A program made the translations under genes and the position numbers. Below are positions 10,564 to 21,649 of a stretch of DNA of 64,000 nt, in pieces. The first letter of the stretch is position 1, and the number at the start of each line of letters is the position of its first letter. This DNA comes from Nephrocerus scutellatus. Its lineage: Eukaryota > Arthropoda > Insecta > Diptera > Pipunculidae. The DNA is taken from the NCBI GenBank assembly GCA_947095585.1, contig OX352766.1:22992939-23056938 (forward strand). Direction: 5' to 3'. The notes beneath the pieces are model-generated. The model was not told the origin of the DNA, did no database searches, and saw nothing but the letters and a program-made list of their open reading frames with translations.

Positions 10564-10678
10564 CATAATGATTTGCCAAACAATACTGAGTAGAAATGCC
10601 ACTTTGAGCTTTCAAAACAACTGTCATAAAATAAAACGACATCTATCGGAAAAACAAACCTCCCAAAAAAACACCCTT
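10438..10678 (-). mobile_element. MITE copy B, inverted relative to copy A
   Basis: Same internal-deletion derivative in the opposite orientation, 8 bases from copy A, with a run of 31 T (10533-10563) at the equivalent position. It also lacks about 60 bases of subterminal sequence next to its left end (ACGTGTTTTTTTA then TTTGGTAGATAA). The right end CCCAAAAAAACACCCTT is followed by TA. Together A and B form a large imperfect palindrome. Confidence 0.87.
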
Positions 10679-10754
10679 TAGATTCAGATTTAGAATTAGG
10701 TTTAGATTGAGATTTAGATTTAGATTTAGATTAAAATTTAGGTTTTGGATTTAG

Positions 10755-10825
10755 ATTTTTTAGTGGATGGATAGATAGATGGATAGGGAGATAGGTAGAT
10801 GGATAGATAGATAGTGAGATAAATG
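10755..10825. repeat. Tetranucleotide TGGA/TAGA repeat
   Basis: Imperfect GGATGGATAGATAGATGG-type run directly after the TTTAGR array. Confidence 0.8.
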
Positions 10826-10829
10826 GTAG

Positions 10830-11210
10830 TAAAATATTCAAAATTATTATTGCTTTCGGGATCACCTTCGACATTATAATTGCCTTCGGGATCAACCTCG
10901 ACATACGAAAATTCGTCAACTAAGGTCGATATGTGATCAGAAGCCCAATCAGAAGTTAAAAATAACTTATTCAACATCGTATTTGACCTCGTGATCGATC
11001 TCGACATAGGAAAGTCCGTCAACTAGGGTCGATATGAGATCAGAGGCTCGAACAGAAGTTAAAAAATAACACATTCAACATCGTAATTGACCTCGTGATC
11101 GATCTCGACATAGGAAAGTTAAAAAACAACACATTCAGCATCATAATTGACCCCGGGATCAGCCCCGACATAAGAAAAACTTCAGCTAGGGTCAATATCA
11201 AGCCAGAGTC
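10830..11210. repeat. ~104-bp satellite units
   Basis: Diverged tandem units marked by CTCGACATACG/CTCGACATAGG at about 10899, 11002 and 11106 (steps 103 and 104), each with GTCAACTAGGGTCGATATG-like and CAGAAGTTAAAAA blocks; the last unit is shortened. Reverse-complement units occur at 32440-32600. Confidence 0.8.
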
Positions 11211-11600
11211 ATTTTATTATCGACGAAACGAATTATTGGCGAAGATGGATTCAGCTTGGAACCAATGAGAATACAACATTGCACCCAAAAGGAAGCACAA
11301 TGGATGGGATTCCTCGGGGTCCATCCGCCGATTCATCCTTCCATAATTAGGGACCTGGATGTGGGTTATAAAGGTAGGACATGCATCCCTCGTAAGGAGG
11401 TGCATGTCCACCACACAGTCGACTGTTGCATCCAGGCATGTTGTGTTAGTTTGAACCATTTCACCATCAACCTAATTGTTACCGTATGAACAAGTAAGCC
11501 GGTGGAATGGAAAAAGTGGAAACGTCACACATGCCACTAACCTATCCGAAACAAACGAAAAGGGGTTGCCAAAATGAATTATGGCAATAATATGATTGAA
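11211..11600. other. Unassigned unique-looking stretch
   Basis: About 390 bases between satellites. Short open frames exist on both strands but show no recognisable motif, and I see nothing to support a gene. Confidence 0.4.
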
Positions 11601-12450
11601 GAAAAAGAGAGAAAAGGGAAGGGGTACAAAATGAAAAGATAACAAAATAATAAAATGAAAAGATAAGCAACAAGTGGTTAGATGTTAGAGGTAAGTAGGT
11701 GGAAGGTTAGATAGTTGGGTGGTTGGATGGATAAAAGGTTAGTGGGATGGTTAGAATGTTAGATGGTTAGTGGGATGGTTAGGTTGTTAGATGGATAAAT
11801 GAAAAGATAACAAAATAATAAAATGAAAAATAAAAAAAATTAAAAAAAAAAATTAAAAGATAACAAAATAATAAAATAATAAAATAAAATAATAAAATGA
11901 AAAGATAAGCAACAAGTGGTTAGATGTTAGAGGTAAGAAGGTGGAAGGTTAGATAGTTGGGTGGTTGGATGATTAGAAGGTTAGTGGGATGGTTAGAATG
12001 TTAGATGGATAAAAGAAAAGATAACAAAATAATAAAATAATAAAATGAAAAAATAAAAAAATTAAAAAATAAAAAATGAAAAGATAACAAAATAATAAAA
12101 TAATAAAATGAAAAGATAAGCAACAAGTGGTTAGATGTTAGAGGTAAGTAGGTGGAAGGTTAGATAGTTGGGTGGTTGGATGGTTAGAAGGTTAGTGGGA
12201 TGGTTAGATGGATAAACGAAAAGATAACAAAATAATAAAATAATAAAATAATGAAATGAAAAGGTAATAAAATGAAAAGATAACAAAAATAAAAAGATAA
12301 CAAAATAAAAAGATAACAAAATAATAAAATAATAAAACGAAAAGTTAAAAAATGAAAAGATAACAAAATAATAAAATAATAAAATGAAAAGATAACAAAA
12401 TAAAAAGATAACAAAATAATAAAATGAAAAGACACGGGATTTACAATAGT
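11600..12450. repeat. A-rich minisatellite with composite units
   Basis: Blocks of GATAACAAAATAATAAAATGA-like sequence alternate with AGCAACAAGTGGTTAGATG ... GGTTAGATAGTTGGGTGG blocks. The latter start near 11667, 11909 and 12120, so units are about 240 and 212 bp. Reverse-strand open frames rich in Phe/Tyr/Leu come from this repeat and are not genes. Confidence 0.85.
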
Positions 12451-13971
12451 ATAATATAATATAACAAACATGTCCACAATGGATAAGGCCATGGGATGGT
12501 CCAAATCAAAACCACATTTCGAATAGAAAATAATTGTTATGGCATGTGTTAGAATTGATTGAAGTATAGATCGGAGTTGATATTATCGATGATTTAGAGT
12601 ATGGAGTGAAAATAGTTAAATGGAAACAGATAAATTTCATGATTATGAACACGTCCTATTTTCTATATTATGTCACAAGGAAACAGAGAGAATTTAGAAA
12701 ATGAATGCAAACAAAATTAAATGTCAAATTGTCGTTTGTAGGAGATGTCAAAATCAAATAAGAATGTGACAACAATAACGTAAGTAATGTCAATAGTTTC
12801 TAAAAATTATGATATATGGTATATTTTAAACAATTTAATTTGTAATTTCAGATATTAATGTGTTAGAGGTTTGCTAGTAGATGAATATCATATTGTGGAA
12901 GGTAAGTTAAACTGTGCAAATTAGAGGACTTGGTTTTAGTGAAAGTTTATATCTAAATTTAATTTGTATGGTTGTAGTTAAAAAAAGCCTGAACGGCTCG
13001 GACAATTGTGGAGTCATGGAGAGTGATGAAAGGACATGCAGAATGGCGAGCATGTGAACTGAGTAAGTATAAAAAGAGTAGTATATATATACTAATTTGT
13101 TTTCTTCCGCTAAGACTTGGCGAGATTTGGTGTATCCGGGTGTAGGTGCTATAGCAGGAAATTTTTTTCATGTGTATGGTGAGTTGTGTGATTAAGTAGA
13201 TCACTAGAATGGATGGAATAGTATACTTTGGAAGCTGCGGTAATGTGTAATTGGTGGGGTGAGTATTTATCAAATAGGTGAAAATTGGAAATATTTTTTT
13301 TATTTATGCAGGTATGGAATGCAGAAATAAACGATGGTTGACCCAGATGGAGGACAGGAGATGATCAAGGAGTTATGGTGTAAAAGGCAACATTAAATGA
13401 GATGATAAGGTAAGAATAAGTTCTTTTGAGAGCTAAATAAGAATGAAAAAGTGAGAACAAGCTCTTTTAAGAGCTAAATAAGAATCGGTTCTTATAAGGA
13501 CCAGAAATCATTGAGAAAGAGATAGAGATTACCAATTTTAACATTGATTAAAAATGTCCAATAATGCTGAATTAGTTAGTTTAGTTAAAGATTGTAGATA
13601 AAATTGTTTTAAACATTTAACATCCAAACCGTTTGATTACAAAACGAGAAAATATACATATAAGCATGAGAAAATTTCTTTATTTATTTTTACAAATAAA
13701 TTTAATTTTTACAAATAAATTTAAATAAAAAATTGTGTATCTGGGTGTAAGTGTTGTAGCGGAAGGTTTTTTGATGTATAGATAAGTCGTAAGTGGACTT
13801 TTAAAAGGTTTGTACTATGTGAGCAAGAGTGTATTTTGGAAATCTCAGTAGGACTAGCATAGACCGCTGCGGTAATGTATCAATGGTTGGATGAGTATGC
13901 AGAAATTAGGCAGGAATTAGTACTATTCTTTTTCTTTTTTAAATTCTCTATATTAACATAACTTGCCCGTG
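12451..13971. other. AT-rich non-coding stretch
   Basis: No open frame with recognisable sequence. Two weak internal duplications were seen: GTGTATCCGGGTGTAGGTGC near 13130 and GTGTATCTGGGTGTAAGTG near 13735, and GAGCTAAATAAGAAT twice at 13430-13490. The latter adjoins CGGTTCTTATAAG, which recurs near 14940. Probably old repeat remnants. Confidence 0.4.
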
Positions 13972-14032
13972 GGTCGGTCGTCGGTCGTCTGTCGTGGAAT
14001 CTTGCGATCAATTTTTAAACCACTTCCCAAAG

Positions 14033-14700
14033 CCCGATTTTATTGAAATTACACATGTGTATTTTTTAAAATTTCGGAGACCCTGGGCCCCGGGTTCGTG
14101 GGACCCGATAAAATTTTTTAAAAATATAACCCGATTTTCTTCAAATTTTATACACATGTGTATCTCTGATAGACAACACTTTTTGTAAAAATTTTGGAGA
14201 ACCTGGGCCCCGGGTTCGTGGGACCCCATAAATTTTTTTTAATAAAAATAACCCGCTTTTCTTCAAATTTTATATACGCATGTAGCTCTGATAGACAACA
14301 CTTTTTGTAAAAATTTTGGAGACCCCGGGCCCCGGGTTCGTGGGACCCACAAATTTTTTTAAAAAAAAAAACCCGACTTTCTTCAAATTTTATATACGCA
14401 TGTATCTCTGATAGACAACACTTTTTGTAAAAATTTTGGATACCCCGGGCCCCGGGTTCGTGGGGCCCCATAAATTTTTTTTTAAAAAAATAACCCGATT
14501 TTCTTCAAATTTTATATACGCATGTATCTCTGATAGACAAAATTTTTTGTAAAAATTTTTTTTTGATGGACATAACTTTTTGTAAATTTGTTGGAGTGAT
14601 AGGGCCCTGTGACCCGTGTGGTGTCCATGTAAATTTTTTAAAAATTAGCCCGATTTTCTTCAAATTTTAACACATACCCATCTCCTATTAGAGAATTTTT
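14033..14700. repeat. ~120-bp tandem array with GGGCCCCGGG cores
   Basis: Five to six units begin CCCGATTTT or CCCGCTTTT at 14033, 14130, 14252, 14372, 14493 and 14649, so the central period is 120-122 bp. Each central unit has TCTTCAAATTTTATA, CTCTGATAGACAACACTTTT, and CTGGGCCCCGGGTTCGTGGG or a close variant. The outer units are more diverged. It is preceded by a short GGTCGTC repeat (13972-13997). Confidence 0.88.
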
Positions 14701-15248
14701 AATGAAAAATTTTAATTTTTGTGGGTTGTTTTTTTTGGTATTGAGCCAGACGATAGACGATGTGAAGCGAACTGATTTGTAAGAGACAGGACGCTTTGGA
14801 GTAACCGATCAATAAAATATGAAAGATTAATTTCAGAAGCAGAAAAATTAATATGAATAAATGCTAACGTGTGCACAGGATCTTTTTAGATTTATGAAAA
14901 ACCTAACAAAGTATATATAAAAATAAAATAAAAATAAAAATCGGTTCTTATAAGAACTAGAAAACTTTAACGTAAGAGATAAAGTTGATCAGAGGTATTT
15001 TTATAAAACTAACATGATGTTATGTGGAGATGTAAGTTGGTAATGATGTAAATGTGTGTTTTTTTGAAAGGAAAAACTTATTATAAGATATGCGAATTAG
15101 AAAATATGACTAAGAAAGTAATATATATAGTAAATAATTATAATGAATTAAAATACGTAACTAAGATTAATTAAAAGGGAAGACAATGTGGCCGTGATTT
15201 ATGTACATATCCCGTATGGGATTTAATGCAAGTGGGTTGCATTTTTGG
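14701..15248. other. AT-rich non-coding stretch
   Basis: Nothing recognised apart from a second CGGTTCTTATAAGAAC motif near 14940. Confidence 0.4.
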
Positions 15249-15253
15249 TGGTC

Positions 15254-15298
15254 GCTCGAAACGTTTTCGGCCCTAACCACAGGGCCTTATCAGCGAGC
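15254..15298 (-). ncRNA. Hammerhead ribozyme-like motif, one core change
   Basis: Read on the minus strand the order is: stem I GCTCG; core CTGATAA; stem II GGCCCT, loop GTGGTT, AGGGCC; core GAAA; self-complementary ACGTTT; stem I CGAGC. All helices pair perfectly (5 bp stem I, 6 bp stem II). The known core is CUGANGA, so G8 is replaced by A and cleavage would be impaired. The very short palindromic stem III (AACGTT) is typical of hammerheads associated with Penelope-like elements. Probably a decayed copy from such an element. Confidence 0.6.
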
Positions 15299-15309
15299 TT
15301 AGAGGCTCA

Positions 15310-16540
15310 CGGCCTGATGAATATTTGAGTTGGGTAAGTGGCCGGGGCCAGAGATAAAATGTCAGTGGGGTGATGTAATATAAATAGCAATAGGATCATG
15401 TAATATAGATATATATACTTACATTAAAGAGTAAAAAATATAAATAATAGTAGATAGGAGTCGAAAGAGATTAAAGAGACAGTAGTATAGTAATGTGTGT
15501 GGATCCTACCTTGTTGTGTCAAGGGGTGCGGATATTGGGTCCAGAAAAAGTGTTTGTACCCAGTATGGTAGTAAGGCTTATACACTGATGTTTAAAGTTG
15601 GAAGTATATGTGATTTTTGGATTAGTAGTGTTTTGTAATGTGTAATCGAGTAAAGAATGATGTGACGCGTTTAACGAGTAGTGCTGCAAAAGATCGAGCG
15701 TGCGAGAATTGTGTATTATTGGATTGGAAAAAAGATGTGCACTGATTTAAGTGCTAAGTTTTGGTGTGATCATATATGGAGTGTTGTGTGGGTGGAGGGC
15801 AGATTGGGTGGATGGAAGACCGATTAAGTAATGGGTACAAATTGCATACAGTGAATGGAAGAGAAGATTTGTGTTTGTGGATGACAAACTGACAAAATGG
15901 GTGCACGTTGCTAACAATTAAAGGAAGTCACTAATTTAGTGCATAATAGGAAAGAGACTACTCTGTGTGTAGGGAAGATAAGAGTGCAAGATGGCTGAAT
16001 ACAAGTGATGGGTAGAAGGGAAAGTGTAAAGGTTGTGTGAGGAGGTGGCAGGAAAACAGATATATTTTTGAATTTTGGTTTGTTTGTTTAGATAAGCCGG
16101 GAAATAGATAAGGAGAGGATTAAAGTGTGGGGTGAGGGGTTGGAAATGTGTTAGTGTATGGTGAGGGGTGCGAAGAACAAGGACAGTTACAGTTATGTGT
16201 GTATTAGAGTGTCGTGTTGGAAAAAACAGGATCATGGACTACTGACGGTTGTATGTGCCTTGGTGTGCGTATCGTTTTTGTGTTTCTTATTTGTTTTGTG
16301 ATAAAGATTAGTTGCACAGTTTTTCTTGGGTTTAAGGATGGGGAGGAGCCAGCTAGTGGTAGAAGGTCTTTCATTTTGTATTTTTAATTTTCAAACACTG
16401 TAAGTAAGTGGGAAAGTTAGTTGCGTTTTTTAAGCCTTAAGAGATAGACATCACTGCATCAGAAGATACAACAATGTAAGTTTGGGGGAAGATGTTTGTG
16501 GGAAAATTTAATATTGTATTGTTAGGAATTGAATGGGGTC
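15310..16540. other. Unassigned stretch, G+T-rich on the plus strand
   Basis: No ORF with recognisable sequence. The reverse-strand open frame at 15936-16235 is low-complexity (His/Thr/Leu/Pro) and has no motif support. Confidence 0.4.
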
Positions 16541-16550
16541 CTCATTATTA

Positions 16551-16706
16551 TCTTCTTCTTCTTCTTTATGTCCTGTATTCCCTTGTGGGTCCTAGGGCCT
16601 CTACTACGCCTACGCGCCATCGCGTGCGGTTCCTGGCAATGAGCTTCAGCTCTCTCCAACTCTTCCCCAATTGCCGTGTCTCCTCCTCAACTGTTCTGCG
16701 CCATGT
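16551..16706 (-). pseudogene. LINE ORF2 C-terminal scrap with (AAG)n tail
   Basis: On the minus strand one clean frame of about 44 codons reads TWRRTVEEETRQLGKSWREL, then a KLIARNRTRWR-like segment, and ends in TAA followed by AAGAAGAAGAAGATAATAAT. The pattern WRRTVEEE-x-x-x-x-GKSW-x-E-x-x-x-x-A-x-NR-x-RWR is common at the C-terminus of an APE-type LINE ORF2 in animals. Only the extreme 3' end is present, as expected for a 5'-truncated insertion. I cannot fix the exact clade. Confidence 0.65.
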
Positions 16707-16789
16707 ATTTATATATTATACTTTGCATATTCGATATTTCATCCAATTCATAAATTCTAAATTTTATATAGTGTTCTGTTTATATTTCA

Positions 16790-17043
16790 GGCGTGAAGGA
16801 GGACTAGCAATAGAATATGTGCCGATCATTCCACCAGAGGATGAGGAATATGATGCAGCAGAATGGGAAGAAGAGTCGGAGTCAATGGAGGAAGAGGATG
16901 AAGAGTTGGATGTGCCAGATCCATCAGTGGATGAAACACAGTTTGAGCCAGAGGATGAACGACTAGAAATGGGTACCCCAGTGTGGGTATTCAATCTTGG
17001 AAATGATGAAGAAGAATTCTGGGCAGAGTTCAAGATATATTAA
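16790..17043 (+). CDS. Acidic ORF of unknown function
   Basis: Open frame of about 84 codons after TTTATATTTCAG (16778-16789), which looks like a splice acceptor. It reads REGGLAIEYVPIIPPEDEEY, then a Glu/Asp-rich stretch (AEWEEESESMEEEDEELDV), then an aromatic end (VWVFNLGNDEEEFWAEF) and a stop. Upstream the same frame runs antisense through the LINE scrap, so an ATG further up is unlikely to be genuine. It may be a last exon of a host gene, a retroelement gene remnant, or chance. A second acidic ORF lies at 31343-31660. Confidence 0.35.
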
Positions 17044-20000
17044 TTTGAAACTATGCCTCACCGTGAGACCTAGGGTATCAGTAAAAATTTTTTTTGGAAT
17101 GAATTAAATGAATGTTTTTAGTTTTGATTGTTTTGAGTTACTTTTAAAGAAAATTATAAGTAGAAGTTGAAGTAAATGAAATCCAAATTATAAACAATTT
17201 TGTGTGTTGTCATTTTTATCTCTAATTTTATTAAAAATGGAAGCGAATTGGATTGGAAACCATCTTGAATATAGGTCGTTCAACACATAGAAATTTTTGA
17301 ATATGGTATTTGAACTATTTTGTATGCATTTGGAAAACTACGAATTAGAAGATGAGATAAATGAAATCAACAATTATAAACCATTTGGTAAATTAACATT
17401 TTATATCACTATCTCTAAAAGGGAAGTGAATTGGGTATCTCAAGTATGGGTCGTTCAACAAATGGGAACGAAAAACTTTTTGAACGTGGTGTTCGAATTG
17501 TTGTATAGGTTTTGTTGCGTGACAATTGTTGCGTAATAAGTTTTTAAAGATAAAAATAGTAGCGTAAAAATTTTTGGATTTAGGACAGCCTGATTATGGA
17601 ATTGAGGTTGGCCCATTGTATTGGTTTAAATATATATGCTTGTATTAAACGGTAAGTCTACGAGTTTTGTTGTTCCTTGAGGTGGTGGATTATAAATTGT
17701 TTATTTGCAGTAGTTATATAGTCTATGGTTAGGAATTTGCATTTGTAGATAAGATGGTCAGTGGCAAAAGTGTTTTAAAATGTTTCTGTTAGTCGAGACG
17801 TGGGAAAATTTGTGTAAAAATACGTGAACAAGGCGATCGTGAAAGATTGGATGAGTATGTATGAAAGTGGTAATTAATGATCAGGATGGTTAATGCATTG
17901 TGTCTATTGTGTAAGAGTGTGTTAAGTGCGTTAAAGGATTTCCTTGTGTAGATGGTGTGATGGCGACAAGTTTTATTGCTTTTTGTCTGTAGACGGAAGT
18001 GATAAAGGCATTTGCATGTGTTTTTTTTTTGTGACACGTGTTGCTGTTAGTGCATGCAAAGTATTCTGGTTAGGATGATGTGTATGTGTGTGTCGTAGAA
18101 AGAGAAGACGAAAACAAAGGTTTCTGGTACATTATGGGTGTTTAAAAATTGTGGCGGTTTATCCTATTACATTGTGTGAGTGAGAGTGCGAAATGTGAGG
18201 GAAGGATTGACTTTGATTGGTTGAGATATCGGTGGAAGAAATTAAGAGTGTAAGAAATTAAAAGCCTATGCGAAATAATAGATCAACAGTTGAACATTGG
18301 AAAAGTGAGAAGGTGATGAAATCAAAATCATAAGATTTAAAAGTACAAGATCTAGTAATTTGATTAACAAAAAAATAATTTTTGAAATTCAAATAAAAAC
18401 CAGTAAGTAAATTGCAAGAAATAAAACATGATAGGGAGAATTTTTAAATTTTGTTGAAGAACTAGATGTGAATGGATTTTTTAAAAAATTGTATAATTGT
18501 ATCTTTTCAAATTTATAAGGCTGTATAATTTTATCTATACAGGTTTTAAAGACCACGTCGAGATGTAATATTGTGTGAGAAATGTGGCCTGCTCGCTTCG
18601 GAGCAGTATTTGGAGGGAGTTTGTACTAGCGAGTGGAGCGAAGATACATTGTTTTAGGAGAAATTCAATAATGTGTAACTAAAAGGATATTATCAAGTAT
18701 TGATAATTTTAAAGAAATTTTTGAGAATATGTTTTTGTTTTTTATTGAACTTTGCGAACTTATGTCAAAACCGGTTGAGCACATTTGTGTTGAGAAACCG
18801 ATAGGCATCATTTGATTAGTTTTCAACCTTTTTTGATGGCACATATGATGTTTTTGCACTGTGATGACGACACATGAAATGTTTTTGTGCATTGTGTTTC
18901 ATGAAGGCCATGACGCCAATCAAACTATGACTGAGGTTAAAGTTCATAAAATGTTTGAGACCATAAATTTTTTAGGAACAGGATTGGCTGTTTTTGGCCA
19001 ATTATTTAACTTGGCAGATTATGCAGTATATTAGCCGCATTGGTCCACATGCATGTTATGTCGTGTGGGATTTAAACTTAAGCTTGGGTCAGTCCAGCCT
19101 GACGCCTCAACCGTTCCTGCCATGGTGTGGGTTAGGCCATTGGTTTAATATTTTGGCTGCATTTTATGATGGGTATAAGGGGGAAATTAGCCTAAGTTGG
19201 GAATGGTAGGGCCAGTTGTGGTTTTTTTTTTTAGTTTTTTGGTGGTGTAATAGGGGTTGTTTTTGGATATAGTTTAGAAGAGTTTTTGGCAGTGAAGAAT
19301 GGGTTTATTTAGAGTTCTTTTTAATATGGGAATAATTAGAATTAAAACCCTAATTTTTCGAGGAGAATTTAGTGTAGTTTGTTGCGTAAATTTGAGATGA
19401 AAGCCAATTAGAGGGATTTAGTCTAGTGTTAGTGTTAGGTCTAGTGTTTTTGTCAACTGTACCATTGTAGGAGTTAAGAATAGAGGAGTTTAAGTATAAA
19501 AATGTGGGTCACTAATTAAATTGGATATTGGACCCGTAGCTAGTATGATGAAGTGTGAGATGTAAAAAATGGGCGTATATTTACGTAGGTGTTATAGATG
19601 AGTGAAGAGCTAAATTGTAAGATGGGTGTATTGGTGTGTGAGTGTGGATGTATGCAGAGTTGTTTATTTAAAATTGGATTGTGAACGTTTGAACTGTGAA
19701 GTCAAAGAGGTAGAAAGCGAAATTGTGTAAGACAAGTAAATAAATGGTGGATGATCGTCGAAAGATAACGCTTGAAAAATATATAGAAAACAGAAATTGT
19801 GAATTGGGAAAAAAAAACTGGAAGTTAAAACCCTTAGTAAAGTTTGAAGAGGTGGAGAGTGAAACTGTGCTAGTTAAATAATTAAATCGAGAATAGTCGT
19901 TGAGTTGAATAATTAAATGGTGAACTATCGTTGAGAAACACTGTCTTATGTATATGAAGAGCAATAATTGGAAAATAATTCTGAAAAATAAAGCTCTAAG

Positions 20001-20250
20001 TGGAGTGTTGAAGTTGCAAATTGGATGAATGTGCTGACTAGTATAATCATTGAAAATAGAGCAAAACAATATACATGCGGAAAAATTAAATGTTTGGAGT
20101 ACAAGTTAAAACAACTGGGAGAGTAGAATCAGGAGCTCTATTAAAGTAGGTAAGGCATCAGTCATAATAACACTGATGAAAAAGGGAGCGACGCGAAATC
20201 CCCAAGCAAAAAATATCTTCACTAATATTCTTTACAACGACATTTGCATA
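17044..20250. other. AT-rich stretch without recognisable genes
   Basis: Several short open frames on both strands lack motifs and homologous neighbours. I see only scattered low-complexity sequence and no RNA gene. Confidence 0.4.
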
Positions 20251-20254
20251 TATA

Positions 20255-20277
20255 CATATATATATATATATATATAG
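20255..20277. repeat. (TA)n microsatellite
   Basis: About 11 TA units within a longer TATACATATA tract. Confidence 0.85.
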
Positions 20278-20280
20278 GTA

Positions 20281-21598
20281 ACTAAACAAGAGATATTGCA
20301 TTAAAAAATACAAGATATTAACAATTCTCTATTATTTATTGCTCCTTATAAAAATATAGTTAAATAATATATTACCATTGTATATCAGGAACAATACTAA
20401 AACATTTCAGTCCTATGGGTCGTGCGAAAATGGTTAAAAAGGACATTTCCAACCGTCACGGAAATGCTGCCATTTTCTCCTTTTTTGAGGCCAGCGCCAA
20501 ATGCGAAACGCGTTACACGTCACGAGCGGAATAAAAAAAATACTATTTGGACTTAGGCACTCACAAAATTTCAAATTTCTCTAAGTCGTGGAAGTAGTAG
20601 TAGAAAAACAGGCAAAAATATTCACTAGTCAAAATAATTAAATGTTTTTAATTAAAAAATGTTCAAAAGACCCGACCCGCTCACTTCAGAAATTCGATTA
20701 ACAATGAAAATAAAAATAGTATTCGCGTTCAATGAGGTTCTAAGAGATTGAGTAGATAGAGTTACGAGTATTTATTTAGTTGAGTAATAAAAGTGGGCAT
20801 TGAGCAGCGTGTGGAACGAATTTTGAGTTTAATTTTATGAATAGGTTCCCATGAAGAATTTAAAATTCAAAGAGAAATGTTTTATTCCTCTTATCAAGAG
20901 GCGCATAAAATAATTGTTTTCGAAGCATTCGTAAAAGATTGATTAGTAATTTCTAATATAAAGGATAGAAATGTGAAATGAACTTTTTGAGTATAATATA
21001 GTGTAGATATATTCCAGAAAGAAATAATATGCATATAGAACTGTTTTATTCTCATCTGAATAATATTTGTTTTCGCTTTCGAGTGAGTAGAAATACTGAT
21101 TTATTTTGTGGTGTTATAGAACGGGCTTTGAACTGTACAATTTTCTTTTAAGAATGCTCTACTTTCCTAGCAACAAACTCAAAAGAGTTTTGCAACAAGT
21201 TCTTATTTCTCGTTTGTTTTTTTACACTCAATAGTTATCAAAAGGCCAAAAAACATAGTCCATTTGTTTTCTTTCACTTCAATACTCCATTAATGTGCAA
21301 CAAGTTCACAGAGTTTCGCAAATACATACAACAAGTTCTAAAAAATTTTCCACATATAGTATATATAGTAATTTTAGTTTCGCTCTTAAATATAGAGAAA
21401 TTTCAGTCTCAAAATTCTTCATAAATTCAAACATTTAAGAGCAACATTGAGAACTTATATTAAAAACGAGAGCACATCAACATTAACTATAACTCATTTA
21501 ATAATTTGTGTTTAATGCAACATTTGAATCAGGAATAGGTAAAAAAGAATATTTTTAATTTTTATTGACTGCGCCAACAAACTTAGTCCCTGAACTCT
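20281..21598. other. AT-rich non-coding stretch
   Basis: No gene supported. GCAACAAGTTC or ACAACAAGTTC recurs several times between 21190 and 21330, suggesting an old repeat. Confidence 0.35.
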
Positions 21599-21599
21599 T

Positions 21600-21649
21600 C
21601 TTTCTTCTTCTTCTTCTTCTTCTTCTTCTTCTTCTTCTTTCACTTCAAT
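21600..21649. repeat. (CTT)n microsatellite
   Basis: About 14 CTT units. Confidence 0.9.

Larger units (their letters stand above)
8843..10745. repeat. Degenerate (TTTAGR)n satellite array with insertions
   Basis: Hexamers TTTAGA and TTTAGG dominate with variants TATAGA, TTCAGA, TTAAGA. Superimposed is a longer period: the marker TTTATATTAAGATATAGATT (one base differs in the third) starts at about 8891, 9052 and 9213 (161-bp steps), then near 9439, 9767 and 10107 at larger steps. It is interrupted by a GC-rich insert (9781-9943) and a MITE pair (10123-10678). It is not the canonical insect telomere pentamer TTAGG. The short RFRF-type open frames here are an artefact of the repeat. Confidence 0.9.

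Noticed and set aside
12131..12504. Reverse-strand Phe/Tyr-rich ORFs as membrane proteins
   Set aside because: Low-complexity translation of the A-rich minisatellite.
14080..14100. GGTTCG in the 120-bp units as a tRNA B box (SINE promoter)
   Set aside because: The sequence continues GTGGGA rather than ANTCC and no A box lies upstream.
18994..19209. 71-aa ORF as a host exon
   Set aside because: No recognisable motif and surrounding sequence is repeat-like; not supported.
20150..20215. CTGATGA ... GAAAT as a hammerhead
   Set aside because: No complementary stem II or stem I; the CATCAGT/ACTGATG inverted repeat explains the first part.
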